Source of the DNA: Actinoplanes nipponensis
GTDB taxonomy: Bacteria > Actinomycetota > Actinomycetes > Mycobacteriales > Micromonosporaceae
NCBI RefSeq assembly: GCF_016862275.1
Contig: NZ_BOMQ01000031.1
Location: 53,061-117,060, forward strand
Length of the DNA: 64,000 nucleotides
Reading direction: 5' to 3'
The notes beneath the pieces are model-generated. The model had not been told where the DNA came from. It did no database searches and worked only from the letters and a program-made list of their open reading frames with translations. Below are positions 1-9,734 of this stretch, piece by piece (the first letter of the stretch is position 1; each line of letters starts with the position of its first letter). A program made the position numbers and the translations under genes.

Positions 1-1
1 G

Positions 2-2182
<2,181 letters not shown>

Positions 2183-2184
2183 GC

Positions 2185-2226
2185 CCAGGGCCATGGCCGG
2201 GACCACCCCACCGGCCATGGCCCTGG
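2185..2226 (+). terminator. Hairpin after GH9 gene
   Basis: A perfect 16-bp inverted repeat: CCAGGGCCATGGCCGG at 2185-2200 pairs with 2211-2226 around a 10-base loop, starting three bases after the GH9 stop. There is no U-run, as is usual in GC-rich actinomycetes. It also lies 32 bases before the next start, so it may be a terminator or an attenuator/mRNA stabiliser. Confidence 0.7.
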
Positions 2227-2258
2227 CCCACCTCCCCACCACCAGGAAACAGGACCCC

Positions 2259-4712
2259 ATGCGAACTGCCCTGCGCGCGGCCGTGTGTGCCGCGGCCACC
2301 GTGACCGTTCTCGCGGCCTTCGGCCCACCGCCGGCCTCCGCGGCCGCCCTGCCGTACCAGGACCCGGCGCTGCCGGTGGCCCAGCGGGTCACCGACCTGC
2401 TCGCCCGGATGACCCTCGACGACAAGATCGGCCAGATGACCCAGGCCGAGCGCGGCGTCATCAGCCCGGCCCAGCTCACCCAGTACCGGGTGGGTTCCGT
2501 GCTGTCCGGCGGCGGCTCCGGCCCCGCCCAGAACACCCCGGCCGCCTGGGCCGACATGGTCGACAACTACCAGCGCGGTGCGCTGGCCACCCCGCTGGGC
2601 ATCCCGATGATCTACGGGATCGACGCGGTGCACGGCAACAACAACGTGGCCGGGTCGACGATCTTCCCGCACAACATCGGGCTGGGCGCGACCCGCGACC
2701 CGGCCCTGGCCCAGCGGATCGGCCGGGCCACCGCCGAGGAGGTCACCGGGGCCGGCCAGGACTGGACCTTCGCGCCGTGCCTGTGCGTGGCCCGCAACGA
2801 CCGCTGGGGGCGCACCTACGAGTCGTTCGGCGAGCAGCCGGAGATCGCCACCGCGATGACCACCGTGGTCGACGGACTGCAGGGCACGGCGCTCAACGGC
2901 CCCGCCTCGGTGCTGGCCACGGCCAAGCACTATCTCGGCGACGGCGGCACCACCGGCGGCACCGACCAGGGCAACACCCAGCTCAGCGAGGCCGAGCTGC
3001 GGGCCGTGCACCTGCCGCCGTTCACCGCCGCGGTCCGGCGGGGCGTCGGCTCGGTGATGATCTCGTTCAGCAGCTGGAACGGCGCCAAGCTGCACGGCTC
3101 CAAGTACCTGATCACCGACCTGCTCAAGGGCGAGCTCGGCTTCACCGGGTTCACCGTCTCGGACTGGGCGGCGATCGACCAGCTCGACGGCCAGCCCGGC
3201 TTCACCCAGGCCGAGGTGGTCACCGCGGTCAACGCCGGGCTGGACATGCTCATGGTGCCGGTCGACTGGCAGCTGTTCCTGGGCTACCTGCGGGCCGCGG
3301 TGCAGGCCGGGCAGATCCCGATGGCCCGCATCGACGACGCCAACCGGCGCATCCTGACCAAGAAGTTCGAGCTGGGCCTCTTCGAGCACCCGTACGCCGA
3401 CCGCACGTACGCGTCCACCATCGGCAGCGCGGCGCACCGGGCGCTGGCCCGCGAGGCCGTCCGCAAGTCGCAGGTGCTGCTCAAGAACGCCGGTGGCGTG
3501 CTGCCGCTGGCGAAGTCCGGCGGCAAACTGTTCGTGGCCGGCAAGAGCGCCGACGACCTGGGCAACCAGAGCGGCGGCTGGACCCTCACCTGGCAGGGCG
3601 CCAGCGGCAACACCGTCCCCGGCACCTCGATCCTGCAGGGCATCCGCACCGCCGTGGGCAGCAACGCCACGGTGACCTACCAGCGCGACGGGACCGGCAT
3701 CGACAGCTCGTACCGGGCGGCGATCGCGGTCGTGGGCGAGACCCCGTACGCCGAGGGCGAGGGGGACCGGCCCGGGTCGATGAGCCTGGACGCCACCGAC
3801 CTGGCCACGCTGTCGCGGCTGCGCGCCTCGGGCGTGCCGGTGATCGTGGTGCTGGTCTCCGGCCGGCCGCTCGACGTCGCGGCCGAGCTGCCGAACTGGA
3901 ACGCCCTGGTCGCCGCGTGGCTGCCCGGCAGCGAGGGCGCCGGCGTGGCCGACGTGCTGTTCGGTGACTACGCGCCGACCGGCAAGCTGCCGGTCACCTG
4001 GATGCAGTCGGCCGGCCAGCAGCCGATCAACGACGGGGACGGCAAGACGCCGCTGTTCCCGTACGGCTTCGGCCTGACCTATGCCGGCACCCCGGCCGAC
4101 ACCACCGCGCCCAGCGTGCCCGGCGCCCCGGTCGCCGCCGCGGTGACCGCCACCGGCCTGACGCTGTCGTGGTCCGCCGCGACCGACACCGGCGGCAGCG
4201 GCCTGGCCGGCTACGACGTCTACCGGGACGGCACGCTGATCGGCTCCCCCACCGCCGCCTCCTACGCCGTGACCGGCCTGAGCCCGGCCACCCGCTACGA
4301 GTTCAGCGTCGCCGCCCGCGACGCGGCGGGCAACCGCTCGGCCCGCTCGGCGGCGCTGGCGGTGACGACCGCGGCCGGCGACACCTCCACCGGCGGCTCG
4401 TGCCGGGTGAGCTACTCCACCAACGACTGGAGCACCGGCTTCACCGGGACGGTCGCGCTGACCAACACCGGCACCGCCGCCGTCCCCACGTGGAGCCTGC
4501 AGTGGTCGTACACCGCGGGCCAGCAGGTGACCCAGGCCTGGTCGGCGCGGGTCACCCAGGCGGGCGCCGCGGTGACGGCCACCGGCGAGACGTGGAGCCC
4601 GGGGCTGGCGGCGGGGGCGACGGTGACCTTCGGCTTCAACGCCAGCCGCGGTAGCACCAACCCACGCCCGGCGGCCTTCGTCCTCAACGGCGTCACCTGC
4701 GCCACCGCCTGA
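2259..4712 (+). CDS. Secreted GH3 beta-glucosidase with FN3 and CBM2
   Basis: It hydrolyses terminal beta-glucosidic bonds of cello-oligosaccharides outside the cell. The ATG at 2259 is chosen because AGGAAACAGGA precedes it and a signal peptide follows at once (MRTALRAA to PASA). A longer in-frame start at 2193 would lie inside the upstream hairpin. GH3 N-domain features are KHYLGDGGT and the nucleophile aspartate in VSDWAAID near base 3162. The GH3 C-domain carries KNAGGVLPL and the EGEGDRPG stretch. A fibronectin III domain (about 4090-4370) and a C-terminal CBM2 (about 4399-4709, SCRVSY to CATA) follow. Both this gene and the upstream cellulase end in CBM2. It may be co-transcribed with the GH9 gene by read-through. 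Strong family call; substrate preference is inferred. Confidence 0.93.
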   Translation: MRTALRAAVCAAATVTVLAAFGPPPASAAALPYQDPALPVAQRVTDLLARMTLDDKIGQMTQAERGVISPAQLTQYRVGSVLSGGGSGPAQNTPAAWADMVDNYQRGALATPLGIPMIYGIDAVHGNNNVAGSTIFPHNIGLGATRDPALAQRIGRATAEEVTGAGQDWTFAPCLCVARNDRWGRTYESFGEQPEIATAMTTVVDGLQGTALNGPASVLATAKHYLGDGGTTGGTDQGNTQLSEAELRAVHLPPFTAAVRRGVGSVMISFSSWNGAKLHGSKYLITDLLKGELGFTGFTVSDWAAIDQLDGQPGFTQAEVVTAVNAGLDMLMVPVDWQLFLGYLRAAVQAGQIPMARIDDANRRILTKKFELGLFEHPYADRTYASTIGSAAHRALAREAVRKSQVLLKNAGGVLPLAKSGGKLFVAGKSADDLGNQSGGWTLTWQGASGNTVPGTSILQGIRTAVGSNATVTYQRDGTGIDSSYRAAIAVVGETPYAEGEGDRPGSMSLDATDLATLSRLRASGVPVIVVLVSGRPLDVAAELPNWNALVAAWLPGSEGAGVADVLFGDYAPTGKLPVTWMQSAGQQPINDGDGKTPLFPYGFGLTYAGTPADTTAPSVPGAPVAAAVTATGLTLSWSAATDTGGSGLAGYDVYRDGTLIGSPTAASYAVTGLSPATRYEFSVAARDAAGNRSARSAALAVTTAAGDTSTGGSCRVSYSTNDWSTGFTGTVALTNTGTAAVPTWSLQWSYTAGQQVTQAWSARVTQAGAAVTATGETWSPGLAAGATVTFGFNASRGSTNPRPAAFVLNGVTCATA

Positions 4713-4725
4713 TCCCCGGGGCCCC

Positions 4726-4756
4726 GATCCGGGCCGGCGCCGCGCCGGCCCGGATC
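4726..4756 (+). terminator. Hairpin after GH3 gene
   Basis: GATCCGGGCCGG at 4726-4737 is a perfect inverted repeat of 4745-4756, 13 bases after the stop. Pairing can continue inward through CGC/GCG. No U-tract follows. Likely factor-independent terminator of the GH9-GH3 unit. Confidence 0.7.
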
Positions 4757-4897
4757 GACGGCCGCGCCGGGGCGATGCCTGCTGCATGCGGGCTCGATCG
4801 GATGAGACTTCCGCCGCCGCATTGACCGTTCTCACCGCGACTCCCAGACTTCGGACCAGGCGTGCCGACGACGCCGGTTCGAGCAGGAGGCAGCGGC

Positions 4898-5713
4898 ATG
4901 GAGGGCGAGCCTCCGTACTTCTTCGACCGTGGCGAGAACGAGTTCCCCGGCCTGACCGTCACCCGGGACTGCGACACCGCGGTGCTGGAGGTCACCGTGC
5001 ACGGCCGCTGGAGCCGGCGGATGGGCCTGGACGTGTACAACCTGCTGCGCCGGTGCCTGGCCGAGCATCCCCCGGCGATCGTCGTCGACCTGAGCGGGCT
5101 GAATGACCCCGACGCCGCCAGCGCCAACATGTGGCTGGCGGCCGCCCGGGCGGCGGCCTCGCTGCGGCCGCCGGCCCAGCTGGTCGCCGGCATCCCGCCG
5201 GCCCGGCAGCTGGCCGGCCGGCTGCGCTCGCTGGGCGCGGTCCACCAGCTGCCGCTGTTCGCCACCGCCTGGCAGGCGCGGGCCGCCGTCGCCACGCGCC
5301 TGCCGCAGACCGAGCGCCTGCACCTGAGCCCGCTGCCGCCCGAGCGCTCGTCGGTCGCCGCCGCCGGCGACCTGGTCGTGGCCGCCTGCGACGCCTGGGG
5401 CCTCCCGGCGATCGCGGCGCCCGGCCGGATGGTCATGGCGGAGCTGGCGGCCAACGCCGTCGACCACGCCCGCACCGACCTGGCGGTCACCGTGCTCCGC
5501 CGCGGGGCCGGCCTCTACCTGTCGGTCCGCGACGGCGACCCGCGGCTGCCCCGGCTGGTGCAGCCGGACGAGCCCGTCCGTCGCCGCCCGGCGGGCCGCG
5601 ACCGCGGGCTGTGGACGGTGCACCGCCGGGCCAGCGCCTGGGGCGCCCGGCCGGCGCGCGGGGGCAAGGTGGTGTGGGCGGTCATGCGCCCGCACCGGTC
5701 CGCGCCGCGGTGA
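4898..5713 (+). CDS. STAS-HATPase fusion regulator (RsbV/RsbW-like)
   Basis: The start at 4898 has a strong AGGAGG 9 bases upstream; an earlier in-frame ATG at 4862 lacks one. The first half (about residues 20-150) reads as a STAS domain like anti-anti-sigma factors. The second half (about 165-270) is a GHKL histidine-kinase-type ATPase like anti-sigma serine kinases. It has an N-box ELAANAVDHA, a G1-like VRDGDPRLP and a G2-like GRDRGLW with GGKVVWAVM. Having antagonist and kinase folds in one chain is uncommon. The STAS serine normally phosphorylated appears replaced (NDPDAAS instead of a DSSG-like motif). Probably a cytosolic regulator of a sigma factor or another STAS partner; the partner is not visible nearby. 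Domain call good, role inferred. Confidence 0.8.
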   Translation: MEGEPPYFFDRGENEFPGLTVTRDCDTAVLEVTVHGRWSRRMGLDVYNLLRRCLAEHPPAIVVDLSGLNDPDAASANMWLAAARAAASLRPPAQLVAGIPPARQLAGRLRSLGAVHQLPLFATAWQARAAVATRLPQTERLHLSPLPPERSSVAAAGDLVVAACDAWGLPAIAAPGRMVMAELAANAVDHARTDLAVTVLRRGAGLYLSVRDGDPRLPRLVQPDEPVRRRPAGRDRGLWTVHRRASAWGARPARGGKVVWAVMRPHRSAPR

Positions 5714-5733
5714 TCGCGGTCCGGGCGCCCACG

Positions 5734-5754
5734 GCTGACGGTCCGGCCGTCAGC
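5734..5754. terminator. Hairpin between convergent genes
   Basis: GCTGACGG at 5734-5741 pairs with CCGTCAGC at 5747-5754 around a 5-base loop. It lies between two convergent genes and covers the stop codon of the aminopeptidase gene, so it could end transcription from both sides. Confidence 0.5.
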
Positions 5755-8194
5755 GGCTACCGCCGGCGCGCGAGCGCAGCATCCGGCGCACCAGGTCCGC
5801 CCGCTCCCGCAGCGTCTTGCGGACCACCGGGGCGGCCGTCGCGGCCGCCGCCCCGGCCCGGTCGAGGAAGGCCTCGTCGACGCCGAAGAGCGGGAACAGC
5901 CGGCGGGTGTACCCCATGGCCGGGATCATGCCGCCCCGGTCCAGGCCGGGCAGCAGGTCGAGGTAGCGGCCGGCGTACGGGGCCAGCAGCTCGTCCTGAC
6001 CGGGGCTCCAGAACGCCGCGGCGACCGGCCCGGCCGAGCTGACCGGCACCGACCGGTCGACCGCCAGCGCCTGCCACACGGCCGCCTTCTCGCCCGCGTC
6101 CGGCGCCGCGGCGCGCACCGCCAGCGCCCGCCACGGCGCGTCCGGGTCGGGATCGCGCGCGAGCAGGGCAGCCACCCCGCCGGCGGTCTCGCCGCCCAGC
6201 GCGGCCTCGCGCACCAGCGCGCGCCACCCCAGGTCCGCGTCGTCGCCGGCCTGCTCCCGCAGCCAGGCCACCTCGGCCGGGCTCCCGGCCGCCCGGGCGA
6301 ACGCGCGCAGGGCGACCCGCCGCCGGCCGCGCTGTTCGCTGAGGTCCCGGCCGGCCGCGGCCACCGCGGCGGTGAGCCCGGCCCGTTCGGCGGGCGGGGC
6401 CCACAGCTCGGCGATGTCGCCGGCCATCGTCAGGTACGGCTCGATCACCGCGTCGGAGGTCTCGGCGCGCAGCACGGCCAGCACGCACCCCAGCGCATCG
6501 CCGGCGGTGAGCTCCCCGGTGATGAGCATGTCCCAGACCGTGGCCACCGCGACGCCCCGCGAGAGGGCGGTCGGCAGGGCGGGCGCCGCGGCCAGCAGCC
6601 CGGCCGTGTCGCCGGCCGCCGGGCGGGTGCTGGCGAAGGTCAGGTCGTCGTCGTTGACCAGCAGGAAGTCCGCCCCGGCGGGCAGCTCGACCGGCGTCCG
6701 GGGGCCCTGCACCTCCACCCGCACCAGCGCCGTCCGGGTCAGCCGGTCACCGTCGCGGCGGTACGCGCCGATCCCGACCACCTGCGGCCGCGGACCGCCG
6801 CCCGGTCCCCGGGCCGTCAGCACCAGCGCGCCGCCGTCGCGCTCCAGCATCAGCCGGTCGGTTCCCGCGGTCTCCAGCCAGCCCTTGCGCCAGGCGTTCA
6901 GGTCCCGCCCGCCGGCCGCGCCGAGCACGTCGACGAGGTCCTGCAGGGTGGTGTTGCCCCAGGCGTGCCGGGCGAAGTACGCGGTCATGCCGGCGACGAA
7001 GCTGTCCTCGCCGACGTAGGTCATGAGCTGCTGCAGGACCGAGGCGCCCTTGGGGTAGGTGATCGCGTCGAAGATCGAGGCCGCCTCGGCCACGTCGGCG
7101 ATGGCCACGCTGATCGGGTGCGAGATCGGACCCTGGTCGGCCAGGTACGCGGTGAGCTTGCCGTCGGCGAGGTGGCTGGCCCACGCGTCGGAGTACGCCG
7201 TCGCGCGCTCGGCGGCCCAGTGGCAGGCGAACTCGGCGAACGCCTCGTTCAGCCAGAGGTCCTCCCACCAGCGCATCGTGACGATGTTGCCGAACCACAT
7301 GTGCGCCATCTCGTGCAGCAGCACCTTGGCCAGCAGCTCCCGCTCGGCCGGCGTGGGCTCGGCCCGGCGCAGGAAGGCGTCGGACCAGGTGACGCAGCCG
7401 TAGTTCTCCATCGCCCCGCCGAACTCGGGCATGAAGACCTGGTCGTACCGGCGCTGCGGGAACGGCATGCCGAAGACCCGGCCGTAGAAGCCGAGCCCCT
7501 GCGCGGTCAGGGTGAAGATCTCGCCGGCGTCGCGCTCCAGGATCGCGGCCAGCGACCGGCGGGCGAACACGCCCAGGTCCCAGCCGTCGACCTCGCGGCG
7601 GATCTCGTGCAGCGGGCCGGCGTTGATGACCGTGTTGTACGGCGACAGCGGCGGCGTGGCGGCAAAGGTCCAGCGGCGGGCCGTGCCCCGCTCCTCCACC
7701 CGGGCCCGGCCGGAGTTGCTGGTCACCGTCCAGCCGGCCGGCGCGGTCACGGTGAACGCGTGCGGCGCCTTGAGGTCCGGCTGGTCGAAGCAGGCCCACA
7801 CGTGGCGCGCCTCGTCCGGCTCGAAGGACATCCAGACGTACACCTCGCCGTCGGCCGGGTCGACCGCCTTGTGCACGCCCTCGCCGGTGGCGGTGTCGGC
7901 CTGCACGCTCTCCACCCGCAGGACGTTGTGCCCGGCCAGGCCGTCCAGGACGATCCGGCCGTCGGCGGCGGGGGCGAGCGGGCGGTCGTTGAGGGTGGCG
8001 GCGACCACCTCGGCCGCGCAGTCGACGAACGTCTCGGCCCCCGGCTCGCGACAGGCGAAGGTCACCGTGGACACCGACCGCACGAGCGGGCCGGTCGGCA
8101 GGTCGGTCAGGTCGACGGCGATGTCGTAGCGTTCGACGGAGATCAGCGCGGCGCGGGTCTCGGCCTCGCTCTGGGTCAGGCTGCGGGTCGGCAA
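5750..8194 (-). CDS. pepN: Aminopeptidase N, M1 family
   Basis: A cytosolic zinc metallopeptidase of 814 residues that removes N-terminal amino acids from peptides, the usual length for actinobacterial PepN. The exopeptidase motif GGAMENYG is followed by the zinc site HEMAHMWFGN and, 18 residues on, the third ligand glutamate in NEAFAEF. The conserved ITYPKGASVL stretch and an ERAP1-like helical C-terminal region are also present. There is no signal peptide. The start MPTRSLTQSEAE has a GGAGGA upstream at the expected distance. It is transcribed alone, convergent with the STAS gene, with the permease gene 49 bases upstream on the same strand. Very secure family call. Confidence 0.95.
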   Translation of the reverse strand: MPTRSLTQSEAETRAALISVERYDIAVDLTDLPTGPLVRSVSTVTFACREPGAETFVDCAAEVVAATLNDRPLAPAADGRIVLDGLAGHNVLRVESVQADTATGEGVHKAVDPADGEVYVWMSFEPDEARHVWACFDQPDLKAPHAFTVTAPAGWTVTSNSGRARVEERGTARRWTFAATPPLSPYNTVINAGPLHEIRREVDGWDLGVFARRSLAAILERDAGEIFTLTAQGLGFYGRVFGMPFPQRRYDQVFMPEFGGAMENYGCVTWSDAFLRRAEPTPAERELLAKVLLHEMAHMWFGNIVTMRWWEDLWLNEAFAEFACHWAAERATAYSDAWASHLADGKLTAYLADQGPISHPISVAIADVAEAASIFDAITYPKGASVLQQLMTYVGEDSFVAGMTAYFARHAWGNTTLQDLVDVLGAAGGRDLNAWRKGWLETAGTDRLMLERDGGALVLTARGPGGGPRPQVVGIGAYRRDGDRLTRTALVRVEVQGPRTPVELPAGADFLLVNDDDLTFASTRPAAGDTAGLLAAAPALPTALSRGVAVATVWDMLITGELTAGDALGCVLAVLRAETSDAVIEPYLTMAGDIAELWAPPAERAGLTAAVAAAGRDLSEQRGRRRVALRAFARAAGSPAEVAWLREQAGDDADLGWRALVREAALGGETAGGVAALLARDPDPDAPWRALAVRAAAPDAGEKAAVWQALAVDRSVPVSSAGPVAAAFWSPGQDELLAPYAGRYLDLLPGLDRGGMIPAMGYTRRLFPLFGVDEAFLDRAGAAAATAAPVVRKTLRERADLVRRMLRSRAGGSR

Positions 8195-8243
8195 TGGTCC
8201 TCCTCCAGGATCGCCCCATGGTAGGAGGAGGGATCCGCCGCGC

Positions 8244-9671
8244 TCAGCGGGCCGGCCGTTCGGAGCGGTTCAGCAGGGAGTGCCGGCGGCTGTAGCCGAA
8301 GTAGACGATGAGGCCGAGCACGAACCACACCAGGAAGCGCAGCCAGGTGACCGGGGACAGGAACGTGATCAGCCACAGGGAGAAGAGCACGCCGAGCGCG
8401 GGGATCACCGGCATCCCGGGCAGCCGGAACGTGCGCGGCAGCTCCGGGCGCCGGTAGCGCAGCACGATCACCGCGACGCACACCACCACGAACGCCAGCA
8501 GGATGCCGATGTTGGTCAGCTCCGCCGCCTCCCGGATGGGCAGCAGCCCGGCGATGACCGCCGAGGCCACCCCCGCGATCCAGGTCACCCGGCTGGGCAC
8601 CCGGCGCACCGGGTGCAGCTTGGCGAACCAGGCCGGCAGCAGGCCGTCGCGGCTCATCGCGTACCAGACGCGGGTCACGCCGAGCATGAAGGTGAACATG
8701 ACAGTGAGGATGCCGATGATCGCGCCGATCGCGATGACGTCGGCCAGCCCGGACAGCCCGACCGAGGCGAACGCCGTGGAGAAGCCGCTCTCCGGGTCGA
8801 TCTCCCGGTAGTTCTGCATGCCGGTCAGCACCAGGGTGGCCAGCACGTACAGCACCATCGAGACGGCCAGCGAGTAGATGATGGCCCGGGGCAGGTGCCG
8901 CCGGCCGTCCCGGGACTCCTCGGCGGCCGTGCTCATCGCGTCGTAGCCGAAGACGGCGAAGAAGACCGTGGCGGCGCCGGTGATCGACCCGCTTACGCCG
9001 TACGGGAAGAAGGGCCGGTAGTTGGCCGTCTTGATGTGGAAGAAGCCGACGACCACGACCAGCAGCACGACGGCCACCTTGAGCGCCACCACGACGGTCT
9101 CCGCGCGGGCCGCCGCCTTGATGCCCATGTTCAGCAGCAGGGCGATGAGCAGGCACAGCAGGACGGCGAACAGGTCCACCACGTGCCCGTCCCCGCTGCC
9201 GGGCGCCCCCAGCATCCAGGCCGGCAGGTCCACGCCGATCTCCGCCATCAGGAAGGCGAAGTAGCCGGAGATGCCGATCGCCACGACCGCGACGATCGCG
9301 ATGTACTCCAGCAGCAGGTCCCAGCCGATGAACCAGCCGACGATCTCGCCGAGCACGACGTAGCCGTAGGTGTAGGCGGACCCGGCCTTCGGGATCATGC
9401 CGGCGAACTCGGCGTAGGACAGCGCCGCGGCGGCGCTGGCCACCCCGGCCACCAGGAAGGAGATCAGCACGGCCGGGCCGGCGGTCTCGTGGGCCACGGC
9501 GCCGGCCAGCGCGAAGATGCCCGCGCCGATGATGCCGCCGATGCCGATGGCGGTCAGCTGCCACAGCCCCAGGGTGCGGGACAGGTCCGTCGCCCGTTCG
9601 TCAGCGATCTCCTCGACCGGCTTGCGGCGGAACACGCCCGATCCGCGGCCGAACTCCGGTGTCGTCGTCAT
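8244..9671 (-). CDS. Amino-acid permease, APC superfamily (cationic type)
   Basis: A 475-residue integral membrane transporter with about 12-13 hydrophobic segments. The N-terminal region contains LTAIGIGGIIGAGIFALAG, the conserved helix-1 substrate-binding motif of the APC family. The layout resembles YfnA/CAT-type amino-acid permeases. The start at 9671 (MTTTPEFG) is chosen for its GGAGGAGG-type site; an in-frame ATG 48 bases upstream has none. It ends upstream of pepN on the same strand with a 49-base gap, so peptide hydrolysis and amino-acid transport may be co-expressed. The exact substrate cannot be read. Confidence 0.88.
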   Translation of the reverse strand: MTTTPEFGRGSGVFRRKPVEEIADERATDLSRTLGLWQLTAIGIGGIIGAGIFALAGAVAHETAGPAVLISFLVAGVASAAAALSYAEFAGMIPKAGSAYTYGYVVLGEIVGWFIGWDLLLEYIAIVAVVAIGISGYFAFLMAEIGVDLPAWMLGAPGSGDGHVVDLFAVLLCLLIALLLNMGIKAAARAETVVVALKVAVVLLVVVVGFFHIKTANYRPFFPYGVSGSITGAATVFFAVFGYDAMSTAAEESRDGRRHLPRAIIYSLAVSMVLYVLATLVLTGMQNYREIDPESGFSTAFASVGLSGLADVIAIGAIIGILTVMFTFMLGVTRVWYAMSRDGLLPAWFAKLHPVRRVPSRVTWIAGVASAVIAGLLPIREAAELTNIGILLAFVVVCVAVIVLRYRRPELPRTFRLPGMPVIPALGVLFSLWLITFLSPVTWLRFLVWFVLGLIVYFGYSRRHSLLNRSERPAR

Positions 9672-9734
9672 GGCCCCCTCCTCCACCACCGGAGTACCAC
9701 GTGACGGGCCGCGGCGCATCTACACGGGTGGATG

